In this document: positions 32,723-39,634 of the stretch, piece by piece
How positions within the stretch are numbered: position 1 is the first letter of the stretch
How the letters are laid out: each line of letters begins with the position of its first letter
Source of the DNA: Tistlia consotensis USBA 355
Lineage (GTDB): Bacteria; Pseudomonadota; Alphaproteobacteria; Kiloniellales; DSM-21159
Length of the DNA: 64,000 nt
NCBI RefSeq assembly: GCF_900177295.1
Contig: NZ_FWZX01000001.1
Span: 496,001 to 560,000, forward strand
Direction: 5' to 3'
Notes under the pieces: model-generated
What the model was told of the DNA's origin: nothing
Seen by the model: only the letters and a program-made list of their open reading frames with translations
Databases searched by the model: none
Translations under genes and position numbers: made by a program

Positions 32723-33535
32723 GTGTCCCAGCAGCCCCCCAGCGGCGGCGCGCCCGCCATCGAGATCCACGAGCTGACGAAGCGCTTCGGCGACTTCACG
32801 GCGGTCGACCGCCTGAGCTTCTCGGTCGCCCCGGGCGAGACCGTGGCGCTGCTCGGCGGCAACGGCGCCGGCAAGACCACGACGATCTCGATGCTGCTCG
32901 GCCTCTTGCTGCCGAGCGGCGGCTCGGTCCGGATGCTCGGCTGCGACATGGCGCGCCACCCGCACCGGGTGCTGCACCGGATCAACTTCTCCAGCCCCTA
33001 CGTCGACCTGCCGCGGCGCCTGACGGTCGGCCAGAACCTGGGCTTCTTCGCCCGCCTCTACGGCATCCCGGACCGCCGCGCCCGGCTCGATGAGCTCGCC
33101 CACGCGCTCGACCTCGAGGGCATCTGGAACAAGCGGACCGGCCGCCTCTCGGCCGGCCAGAAGACCCGCGTCTCGCTGGCCAAGGCGCTGATCAACCGGC
33201 CCGAGGTGCTGCTGCTCGACGAGCCGACCGCCTCGCTGGACCCCGACACCGCCGACTGGCTGCGCAGCTACCTGGAGCGCTACCAGGCCGAGCGCCACGC
33301 CGCGATCCTGCTGGCCAGCCACAACATGGCCGAGGTCGAGCGGCTCTGCGACCGGGTGGTCATGCTGAAGGCCGGCCGCCTGGTCGACGAGGCGACGCCG
33401 GCGGCGCTGCTCAGGAAGTACGGCCGCACCAACCTGGAGGAGGTCTTCCTGGACATCGCCCGCGACCGTCGCTCCGAGCACCTGCCGGCGCCGCCCGCGG
33501 AGCATTCGCACCACACCGAGGGGGGCGAGCTGTGA
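32723..33535 (+). CDS. ABC-2-type exporter ATP-binding protein
   Basis: A 270-residue ATPase of a DrrA/CcmA-like exporter. Walker A is GGNGAGKTTT, the Q-loop region INFSSPYVDLPRRLTVGQNL, the signature RLSAGQKTRVSLAKALINRP and Walker B/D-loop LLLDEPTASLDPDTADWL, followed by the H-loop SHNMAEVE. The C-terminal tail is His/Glu-rich (AEHSHHTEGGEL). The start is uncertain: GTG at 32723 is preferred because the 20 residues added by an upstream ATG (32663) are Arg-rich and unlike the family. Its stop overlaps the permease gene as GTGA. Confidence 0.92.
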   Translation: MSQQPPSGGAPAIEIHELTKRFGDFTAVDRLSFSVAPGETVALLGGNGAGKTTTISMLLGLLLPSGGSVRMLGCDMARHPHRVLHRINFSSPYVDLPRRLTVGQNLGFFARLYGIPDRRARLDELAHALDLEGIWNKRTGRLSAGQKTRVSLAKALINRPEVLLLDEPTASLDPDTADWLRSYLERYQAERHAAILLASHNMAEVERLCDRVVMLKAGRLVDEATPAALLRKYGRTNLEEVFLDIARDRRSEHLPAPPAEHSHHTEGGEL

Positions 33536-34365
33536 GCCGCCGCGAGCCCCTGCGCGGCGAGATGCCCCACGGCTCGATGTGGGGCCGGGTCGGCGCGATG
33601 GTGCTGCGCCACCTCTACCTGATGCGCAGCTCTTGGCCGCGCGTCGTCGAGCTGGCCTACTGGCCGACCATCCAGATGGTCATCTGGGGCTTCGTCACGC
33701 TCTACCTGCTGCAGAGCTCCTCGGTGATCGCCAACGCCGCCGGCGTGCTGGTCACCGCGGTCATCCTCTGGGACGTGCTGTTCCGCGGCCAGCTCGGCTT
33801 CACCCTCTCCTTCATCGAGGAGATCTGGTCGCGCAACCTCGGCAACCTCGCGGTCAGCCCGCTCCGGCCCCACGAGCTGCTGGTCGCGCTGACCGTCATG
33901 TCGTTCCTGCGCACCCTGATCGGCGTGCTGCCGGCGACCGGCCTGGCGATCCTGTTCTACGGCATCTCGATCTACGACCTGGGCCTGCCCCTGGTCGCCT
34001 TCGTCGCCTGCCTGCTGGTCATGAGCTGGGCGCTCGGCATGCTGGTGTCGTCGCTGATCCTGCGGGTCGGCCAGGGCGCGGAGAACGTCGCCTGGCTGGC
34101 GATCTTCCTGCTGGCGCCGATCTCCTCGGTCTACTACCCGGTCTCGGTGCTGCCGCCCTGGCTGCAGGCGATCGCCTGGTGCTTCCCCATGACCCCGACC
34201 TTCGAGGGCATGCGCGCGATCCTGATCCACGGCACCTTCCGCCCGGACCTGCTGGTCCAGGCCCTGGCCCTCGACGGCGTCTATCTGGCGATCGGCGCCG
34301 CCGTCTTCCTCTACACCTTCCGCGTCGCCCGGCGGCACGGGCTGCTGCTGCAGCAGGGGGAGTAG
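33532..34365 (+). CDS. ABC-2-type transporter permease
   Basis: A 277-residue membrane protein with six hydrophobic helices. The N-terminus reads GAMVLRHLYLMRSSWPRVVE and runs into a first helix (WPTIQMVIWGFVTLYLL). SRNLGNLAVSPLRPHELLVA is a cytoplasmic coupling loop, and VYYPVSVLPPWLQAIAWCFP is the typical late ABC-2 motif. It is translationally coupled to the ATPase through GTGA. Together they form an exporter whose cargo is unknown; no biosynthesis genes are adjacent. Confidence 0.9.
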   Translation: MSRREPLRGEMPHGSMWGRVGAMVLRHLYLMRSSWPRVVELAYWPTIQMVIWGFVTLYLLQSSSVIANAAGVLVTAVILWDVLFRGQLGFTLSFIEEIWSRNLGNLAVSPLRPHELLVALTVMSFLRTLIGVLPATGLAILFYGISIYDLGLPLVAFVACLLVMSWALGMLVSSLILRVGQGAENVAWLAIFLLAPISSVYYPVSVLPPWLQAIAWCFPMTPTFEGMRAILIHGTFRPDLLVQALALDGVYLAIGAAVFLYTFRVARRHGLLLQQGE

Positions 34366-34401
34366 GAGACGGAGCCGATCGTCTGCGCCCGAACGGCTCC
34401 A

Positions 34402-34477
34402 CCCTTCGACAGGCTCAGGATGAAGCCGTTTGGAGCAGGTGGCTTCCTTTTCGCTTCGTCCTGAGCTTGTCGAAGGG
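34402..34477. repeat. Imperfect inverted repeat of a widespread intergenic family
   Basis: Arms cccttcgacaggctcagga (34402-34420) and tcctgagcttgtcgaaggg (34459-34477) match with one mismatch and continue a few bases inward. When translated it gives the LRQAQDE and LSLSKGE peptides often seen in spurious gene predictions, so any frame through it should not be called a gene. It lies between the ABC-2 permease stop and the cobT stop and may terminate both convergent units. Confidence 0.85.
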
Positions 34478-34500
34478 CGAAGCGAAGCCGGCGCCGACGG

Positions 34501-35523
34501 CTAATCCTTGCCGCTGACCCCGGCCTCGGCGAAGGTCTTCATGCCGTTGTGGCAGGCGCAGGCGGCCTGCAGCAGGCCGAGCGCCAGGACCGCGCCGCTG
34601 GCCTCGCCGAGGCGCATGTCGAGGTCGAGCAGCGGCGTCTTGCCGAGCGCCGCCAGCAGGCGGGCGTGGCCGGGCTCGACCGAGCGGTGCGCGACCAGGC
34701 AGTGGTCGAGGGCGTGGCGGTCCAGGCGGTGCAGCACCGCCGCCGCCGCCGTGCAGGTGAAGCCGTCGAGCACGACCGGGATGCGCGCCAGGCGGCAGGC
34801 CATGACCGCGCCGGTGATCGCCGCCAGCTCGTAGCCGCCGAGCCGGCGCAGCGCCTCGAAGGGCTCGTCGCGCGCCTCGGGGTTGGCGGCCAGGCCGGCC
34901 TCGACGACCTCGACCTTGCGGGCCAGTCCGGCCTCGTCGACGCCGGTGCCGCGGCCGACCCAGTCGCGCGCCTCGCCGCCGAACAGCGCGAGGCAGAGCG
35001 CGGCGGCGCTGGTCGTGTTGGCGATGCCCATCTCGCCCAGCGCCATGGCGTCGAAGCCCTCCTCGACGCTCATCATGCCGTAGGCCATGGCGCGCGCGCA
35101 GTCGTCGTCGGCCATCGCCGGGCCCTGCGTGAAGTCGGCGGTCGGCTGGTCGAGCGCCATCTCGTAGATCCTGAGGTCGGCGCCGACCCAGGCCGAGAGC
35201 TGGTTCACCGCGGCGCCGCCGTCGATGAAGTTGGCGACCATCTGGGCCGTGACCTCGGCCGGATAGGCCGAGACGCCGCGCGCGGCGATGCCGTGGTTGC
35301 CGGCGAAGACCGCGACCCGCGGCCGCTCCATCGAGGGGTCCGGCCGGCCCTGCCAGCGCGCCAGCCAGAGCGCCAGCTCCTCGAGGCGGCCGAGCGAGCC
35401 GGCCGGCTTGGTCAGCTGCGCCTGGCGCTCGGCCGCGGCCTCCCCGGCCTCGGCATCGGCGGCCGGAAACTCGCCGACCAGGGCGCGGATTTCCTCGAGG
35501 CTCGGCTCGGCAGCATCGCTCAT
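34501..35523 (-). CDS. cobT: Nicotinate-nucleotide-dimethylbenzimidazole phosphoribosyltransferase
   Basis: Makes alpha-ribazole phosphate from nicotinate mononucleotide and 5,6-dimethylbenzimidazole for the lower ligand of cobalamin. The 340-residue protein shows KPAGSLGRLEELALWLA, VFAGNHGIAARGVSAYPAEV (about residues 70-89), MGIANTTSAAALCLALFGG (about 164-182) and the C-terminal FAEAGVSGK containing the catalytic Glu. Length matches the family. It is divergent from cobS, with 122 bases between starts; no cobalamin riboswitch is visible there. Confidence 0.96.
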   Translation of the reverse strand: MSDAAEPSLEEIRALVGEFPAADAEAGEAAAERQAQLTKPAGSLGRLEELALWLARWQGRPDPSMERPRVAVFAGNHGIAARGVSAYPAEVTAQMVANFIDGGAAVNQLSAWVGADLRIYEMALDQPTADFTQGPAMADDDCARAMAYGMMSVEEGFDAMALGEMGIANTTSAAALCLALFGGEARDWVGRGTGVDEAGLARKVEVVEAGLAANPEARDEPFEALRRLGGYELAAITGAVMACRLARIPVVLDGFTCTAAAAVLHRLDRHALDHCLVAHRSVEPGHARLLAALGKTPLLDLDMRLGEASGAVLALGLLQAACACHNGMKTFAEAGVSGKD

Positions 35524-35645
35524 GTCACTCGCTCCAATGGGTCGCCCAATCCGTCACGACGGCTTCCGTCAAGGGGCTGGACTGTCCTATAGCTCGCGAG
35601 TCGAGACCAGCCCCGAATCGGGCGCCTGCCCTGGAAAGACCGGTC

Positions 35646-36407
35646 ATGTCCGCCTTCCTCAGCGACTTTCTCAACGCCGCGGGCCTGCTGACCCGCCTGC
35701 CGCTGCCGGCCGCCGACCCGCGCCGGCCGTTCCGGCACGCCGCCCGCGCCTACCCGGCGGTCGGCCTGCTGATCGGCCTGCTGGCCGCGCTGGCCTTCGC
35801 GCTCTTCGGCTGGCTCGGGCTCGGCGACTGGCCGGCCGCCTTCCTGACCCTGGCCGTGAGCCTGCTGCTGACCGGCGCGCTCCACGAGGACGGCCTGGCC
35901 GACGTCGCCGACGGCTTCGGCGGCGGCCGCGACCGCGAGGAGAAGCTGGCGATCCTGCGCGACAGCCGGATCGGCAGCTACGGCGTGCTGGCGCTCGCCC
36001 TCTCGGTCGGCCTGCGCGCCTCGGCCCTGGTCCTGCTGGCCCAGGCTGGCCCGGACGAGGCGGGCCTGGCCGGCGCCGGCCTGATCGCCGCCCACGGCCT
36101 GTCGCGCGGGCTGCTGCCGCTGCTGACCCTGCTGCAGCCGCTGGCGCGCCGCGACGGCCTGGCGGTCGGCGCCGGGCGCAGCGAGGGCGGCGACGCCTGG
36201 ACGGCGCTCGCCATCGGCTTCGTCGTCGCCTGGGCGACCCTCTCCTTCGGCGCCGCCCTGCTGGCCCTGCTGCTCGGCCTGGCGGCGGTCTTCCTGTTCG
36301 GGCGGCTGGCCGAACGGCAGATCGGCGGCTATACCGGCGACGTGCTGGGCGCCCTGCAGCAGGTGCTGGAGATCCTGGTGCTGCTGGTCGCGGTGGGGCT
36401 GGCCTGA
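35646..36407 (+). CDS. cobS: Adenosylcobinamide-GDP ribazoletransferase (cobalamin synthase)
   Basis: Joins alpha-ribazole to adenosylcobinamide-GDP in the inner membrane. The 253-residue protein has FLNAAGLLTRLPLPAADP at the N-terminus, then GALHEDGLADVADGFGGGRD (about residues 77-96) and REEKLAILRDSRIGSYGVLA (about 96-115), which carry the acidic metal-binding residues. Six or seven hydrophobic segments follow. It is divergent from cobT and 76 bases before the phosphatase, completing the nucleotide-loop set. Confidence 0.95.
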   Translation: MSAFLSDFLNAAGLLTRLPLPAADPRRPFRHAARAYPAVGLLIGLLAALAFALFGWLGLGDWPAAFLTLAVSLLLTGALHEDGLADVADGFGGGRDREEKLAILRDSRIGSYGVLALALSVGLRASALVLLAQAGPDEAGLAGAGLIAAHGLSRGLLPLLTLLQPLARRDGLAVGAGRSEGGDAWTALAIGFVVAWATLSFGAALLALLLGLAAVFLFGRLAERQIGGYTGDVLGALQQVLEILVLLVAVGLA

Positions 36408-36483
36408 GCGACTCGCTCCTGGCCGGCCGGGACGGCGCGCCGCGAGGCGGACCCTGCACGGCCGAACCACGAACGGAGACCCG

Positions 36484-37137
36484 ATGACCGACACGACGCG
36501 CTGGTGGTGGATTCGCCACGCCCCGGTGGATTCGCAGGGGCGGATCTACGGCCAGGAGGACCTGGACTGCGACTGCGGCGAGCTCGCGCTCTTCACCGGC
36601 CTCGCCGAGCGCCTGCCCGCCGACGCCCTCTGGGTGACCAGCCAGCTCAGGCGCACCCACCAGACCGCGGCCGCGATCCATGCCCACCTGCCGCCGCCGC
36701 CGCCGGCGCCCCTGGTCGAGCCGCGCTTCGCCGAGCAGCACTTCGGCGAGTGGCAGGGCCTGAGCCACGAGGCGCTGCGCGAGCTGCGCGCGCCCGAGTG
36801 GCACCGCTTCTGGCACGCCCCGGCGCACGAGCGGCCGCCCGGCGGCGAATCCTTCGACGAGCTGGTCGCGCGCACGGCCGAGGCGATCGGGGAGCTGTCG
36901 GAACGCCACGCCGGCCGCGACATCGTCTGCGTCGCCCACGGCGGCACGATCCGCGCCGCCCTCGCGATCGCCCTCGGCGGGCCCAGCGAGGCGGTGCTGT
37001 CCTTCTCGATCGCCAACTGCTCGCTGACCCGCATCGACCGCATCGCCGGCGCCGCCGGCAGCCACGACCCCGACGCCGCCGTCGCCTGGCGCATCGGCCT
37101 GGTCAACTTCCCGCCGCACGGCCTGCTGGCGGGCTGA
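36484..37137 (+). CDS. cobC: Histidine phosphatase, probable alpha-ribazole phosphatase (CobC-like)
   Basis: A 217-residue phosphoglycerate-mutase-superfamily phosphatase. The phospho-accepting His lies in WIRHAPVDSQGRIYG (RHG-type motif, about residues 8-22), a second Arg in SQLRRTHQTA (about 56-65), Glu in FGEWQGL and the second His in VAHGGTIRAA (about 156-165). Removing phosphate from alpha-ribazole-5'-phosphate is the likely role because it follows cobS and faces cobT; other small phosphates are possible. It ends 133 bases before the SYLF gene. Confidence 0.85.
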   Translation: MTDTTRWWWIRHAPVDSQGRIYGQEDLDCDCGELALFTGLAERLPADALWVTSQLRRTHQTAAAIHAHLPPPPPAPLVEPRFAEQHFGEWQGLSHEALRELRAPEWHRFWHAPAHERPPGGESFDELVARTAEAIGELSERHAGRDIVCVAHGGTIRAALAIALGGPSEAVLSFSIANCSLTRIDRIAGAAGSHDPDAAVAWRIGLVNFPPHGLLAG

Positions 37138-37164
37138 GCGGGAGCGCCGCGCCCTCCCATTCTT

Positions 37165-37189
37165 TGAACTTTACCCTGGTCCGGGCGTT
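37165..37189 (+). promoter_or_regulatory. EcfG-type general-stress promoter candidate before the SYLF gene
   Basis: TGAAC (37165-37169), a 16-base spacer and CGTT (37186-37189) match the alphaproteobacterial EcfG consensus GGAAC-N16/17-CGTT at all but one position. It lies about 80 bases before the SYLF start. Proteins of this family are often stress-associated, so control by the general stress sigma factor is plausible but rests on this single match. Confidence 0.4.
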
Positions 37190-37270
37190 TCTTCGCCGCA
37201 ATGCTTCCCCACATGGGATGCCGGCGCCGCGAGTCGGCGCCTCCCCCGCAGCCACCGGAGAAGAACCGAC

Positions 37271-37972
37271 ATGAGCCTCACCTTCGCCCGCCGATCCCTC
37301 CTCCGGCTCGGCTTCGCCGGCCTGGCCGCCGGCGTGGCCGCGAGCGCCAGCCTGCCGGCCTTCGCCGCCAACGACCTCGCCGAGGCGCGCGACGTGCTCG
37401 CACAGTCGACCTCGATCTACCTGACGCTGAAGACCGATCCGGACATGCCGGAACTGCCGCACTACGTCGCGCGGGCCCGCGCCGTGATCATCTTCCCGCG
37501 GCTGGTCAAGGGCGGCTTCATCCTCGGCGGCGAGGGCGGCGACGGCGTGCTGCTGGTCAAGGACAACGCCGGCAACTGGAGCGCCCCGGCCTTCTACTCC
37601 CTGGCCGCGGCCAGCCTCGGCCTGCAGATCGGCGGCCAGGTCTCCGAGGTCGTGCTGACGATCATGAACGACGGCGCCCTCGACGCGATCCTGCGCAACA
37701 ACTTCAAGCTCGGCGCCGACGCCTCGATCGCGGTCGGACCGGTCGGCAAGGGCGTCGAGGCCGGCACCACCACGAACCTGAAGGAAGACATCTACGCCTT
37801 CTCGAAGAACCAGGGCCTCTACGGCGGCGCGACCGCCGAAGGCGCCGCCCTGCTCGAGGCCAAGGCCTACAACGAGGCCTTCTACGGCAAGGGCGCCACG
37901 GCCGAGGACATCGTGCTGAAGCGCAAGTACGAGACCGACAAGGCCGACGTGCTGCGCCAGGCCCTGAAGTAG
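37271..37972 (+). CDS. Secreted SYLF (YSC84-like) domain lipid-binding protein
   Basis: A 233-residue protein. The N-terminus TFARRSLLRLGFAGLAAGVA is a Tat-like signal (RRSLLRL) with probable cleavage after PAFAA near residue 36. The SYLF domain follows: ARAVIIFPRLVKGGFILGGE (about 72-91), VLLVKDNAGNWSAPAFYSLA, GLQIGGQVSEVVLTIMND (about 117-134) and SKNQGLYGGATAEGA. Family members bind phosphoinositides or other lipids in eukaryotes; bacterial roles are poorly defined. It is monocistronic, with an EcfG-like promoter before it and a hairpin after it. Confidence 0.9.
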   Translation: MSLTFARRSLLRLGFAGLAAGVAASASLPAFAANDLAEARDVLAQSTSIYLTLKTDPDMPELPHYVARARAVIIFPRLVKGGFILGGEGGDGVLLVKDNAGNWSAPAFYSLAAASLGLQIGGQVSEVVLTIMNDGALDAILRNNFKLGADASIAVGPVGKGVEAGTTTNLKEDIYAFSKNQGLYGGATAEGAALLEAKAYNEAFYGKGATAEDIVLKRKYETDKADVLRQALK

Positions 37973-37988
37973 GGCCGCGGGCTTCGGG

Positions 37989-38021
37989 ACGGCTCCGCTC
38001 CGGGCGACCGGGCGGAGCCGT
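37989..38021 (+). terminator. Probable terminator of the SYLF gene
   Basis: A 10-bp stem (acggctccgc with gcggagccgt) and 13-base loop begin 16 bases after the stop. Only a short T-run (gttt) follows six bases later, so it may be a weak intrinsic terminator. It points toward the convergent MgtC gene, whose stop is at 38083. Confidence 0.55.
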
Positions 38022-38082
38022 TCGCGTTTCACGGAGGCCGCGCCGGCGTCGAGACGCGCCCCGCCTGCCACGCGGAAGAGCG

Positions 38083-38586
38083 CTACCCTCCTTCGGCGTC
38101 CCGCTCCTTCTGCTCGCGGCGCCGGCGCTTCGGACCGACCCGGCGCTCGACCATGCCGAGGCCGGTCAGTACCAGCACCGCCATCGCGGTGCCGATCAGC
38201 GCCAGCTCATAGAAGCCGCCGCCGCACGCGATGCCGACCGCGCCGACCAGCCATATCGAGGCGCCTGTGGTGACGCCCTCCAGGCGGCGCGAGGCGCGGA
38301 TGATCGTGCCGGCGCCCAGGAAGGCGACGCCGGTCAGCACCGCCTCGACGACGCGAATCGGGTCGGCGCGCGCGTGAGACGAGGCCTGCTGCGCGGTCTC
38401 GAACAGCTCGAAGCTGAGGATCGTGAAGAGCGCCGAGGCGAGCGCCACCAGGATGTGGGTGCGCAGGCCCGCCGGCCGGTCCCGCCACTCCCGGTCGAGG
38501 CCGATCACGGCGCCGAGCGCCATCGAGGCGCCGAGCCGCTCGGCGATCTCCAGGGCATCGAAGGCAAGCGTCGGGTCGGTCGGCAT
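38083..38586 (-). CDS. MgtC/SapB-family membrane protein
   Basis: A 167-residue inner-membrane protein. The conserved family start is ERLGASMALGAVIGLDREWR (about residues 13-32) and DRPAGLRTHILVALASALFT follows, then VLTGVAFLGAGTIIRASRRL (about 88-107) and GASIWLVGAVGIACGGGFYE. About five helices are visible. MgtC proteins support survival in low Mg2+ or acid in several bacteria; the molecular role is not settled. This copy ends in a basic tail (RRVGPKRRRREQKERD) without the C-terminal ACT-like domain of long MgtC. Confidence 0.92.
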   Translation of the reverse strand: MPTDPTLAFDALEIAERLGASMALGAVIGLDREWRDRPAGLRTHILVALASALFTILSFELFETAQQASSHARADPIRVVEAVLTGVAFLGAGTIIRASRRLEGVTTGASIWLVGAVGIACGGGFYELALIGTAMAVLVLTGLGMVERRVGPKRRRREQKERDAEGG

Positions 38587-38627
38587 GGTCGCGGGTCGTG
38601 GCGGGCGATCGTCGGGACTCCAGGGAC

Positions 38628-38652
38628 AACGTGCCGCCGCCCTTGCGGTTGC
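38628..38652 (-). promoter_or_regulatory. Weak EcfG-type promoter candidate before the MgtC gene
   Basis: On the minus strand GCAAC (38652-38648), 16 bases, then CGTT (38631-38628), one mismatch from GGAAC-N16-CGTT. The CGTT lies 42 bases before the ATG. A single 8-of-9 match in GC-rich DNA can arise by chance; the case is helped only by the similar site before the neighbouring SYLF gene. Confidence 0.3.
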
Positions 38653-38674
38653 CCGCCTCGGCCGGAAAGGGCCC

Positions 38675-39553
38675 TCAGGGCACCTCGCCGCGCAGCAGCA
38701 GGCGCAGCACGATCAGCAGGACCAGCCCGCCGGCGAGCAGCAGGCCGGCGAGGGCGTGGCGGCTGAGCGCCCCGGCCAGGACCTCGAGCGGCCCGTCGGG
38801 CGGCGGCGCCCGGCGCAGCCGCCGCGCCGCGGCGAGCAGCAGCTCGGCCAGCCGCGCGGGCGCCCAGCGCAGCGCCGCGAAGAGCAGCGCCGTCGGCCGG
38901 CCGAAGGCGGCGCTGGCGGCACCGGCGAGCCGGCCGCCGGCGAGGCCCGGGCCGCCGAGCACCAGGCAGGCGCGCTGCATCGCGACCCAGGCGAAGAGGC
39001 CCGGCAGGCCGAGCAGCACGAACCAGAAGGCCGGCGCCACGGCGGCGTCGGCGAAGCGCCGCTCCAGCAGCGTCTGGGCGGTCACCGCCAGGCCCTGGCG
39101 GGGCAGCGCCTCGACCGCCTGCGGGGCCAGGTCGGCGGCGCCGAGCCGGGCCAGGGCGCCGCGCGCCGCCTGCACGCTGCCCCGGCCGAGCGCGGCCAGC
39201 ACCTGCTCGCCCTGGCGGTGGCTGCGGCGCAGGCGCAGCGCGCCGAACAGCAGCGCCAGCTCGATCGCCCAGGCGAAGGGGTAGTTGCGGGTGAACAGGC
39301 CGACCAGCTCGCCGAGGACGAGGGCTCCGACCAGCACCAGGCCGGCGACCAGCAGGCCGCGAATGCGCAGCGCCGCCGGCCCCCGCTCCGGCCGGTCGAG
39401 CCGCTGCTGCAGGGTGCGCAGCAGCTCGGCGAAGCGCCGGCGCGGCCAGGACCAGCCGCCGAAGCCCCAGTCGAGGCCGCCGAGATAGGCCTCCGCCGCC
39501 AGCGCGGCGAGCAGCAGGAACAGCGGGTCGACGGCGCCGTAGGCTCCGGGCAC
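38675..39553 (-). CDS. Divergent CobD/CbiB-like membrane protein
   Basis: A 292-residue protein with several hydrophobic helices resembling adenosylcobinamide-phosphate synthase CobD/CbiB. The best match is FADAAVAPAFWFVLLGLPGL (about residues 165-184), like the family's FSDGxVAPxFW-LGLPG segment, followed by FGRPTALLFAALRWAPARLA. Key residues have changed: the family's ESLAENFSDG reads LLERRFADA, and NTLDSM(V/I)G reads QRACLVLGG. Activity is doubtful. The start is GTG at 39553 with GAGGAAG eight bases upstream; a TTG nine codons earlier is less likely. Cobalamin genes lie 1-4 kb away. Confidence 0.7.
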   Translation of the reverse strand: MPGAYGAVDPLFLLLAALAAEAYLGGLDWGFGGWSWPRRRFAELLRTLQQRLDRPERGPAALRIRGLLVAGLVLVGALVLGELVGLFTRNYPFAWAIELALLFGALRLRRSHRQGEQVLAALGRGSVQAARGALARLGAADLAPQAVEALPRQGLAVTAQTLLERRFADAAVAPAFWFVLLGLPGLFAWVAMQRACLVLGGPGLAGGRLAGAASAAFGRPTALLFAALRWAPARLAELLLAAARRLRRAPPPDGPLEVLAGALSRHALAGLLLAGGLVLLIVLRLLLRGEVP

Positions 39554-39634
39554 GGCAGGCTTCCTCGGTGGGATCGGCAAGGGCGCGGCAGCATGGCGGC
39601 CGGCCGGCCGCCGGGCAAGCCCCGCGGGCCGACC

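Noticed and set aside
33579-34517. Plus-strand frame ending in LSLSKGE-type peptide
   Set aside because: It overlaps the ABC-2 permease in another frame and ends in the inverted repeat at 34402-34477, a known source of false genes.
35524-35645. Cobalamin riboswitch between cobT and cobS
   Set aside because: No B12 box or recognisable riboswitch core could be found in the 122 bases.
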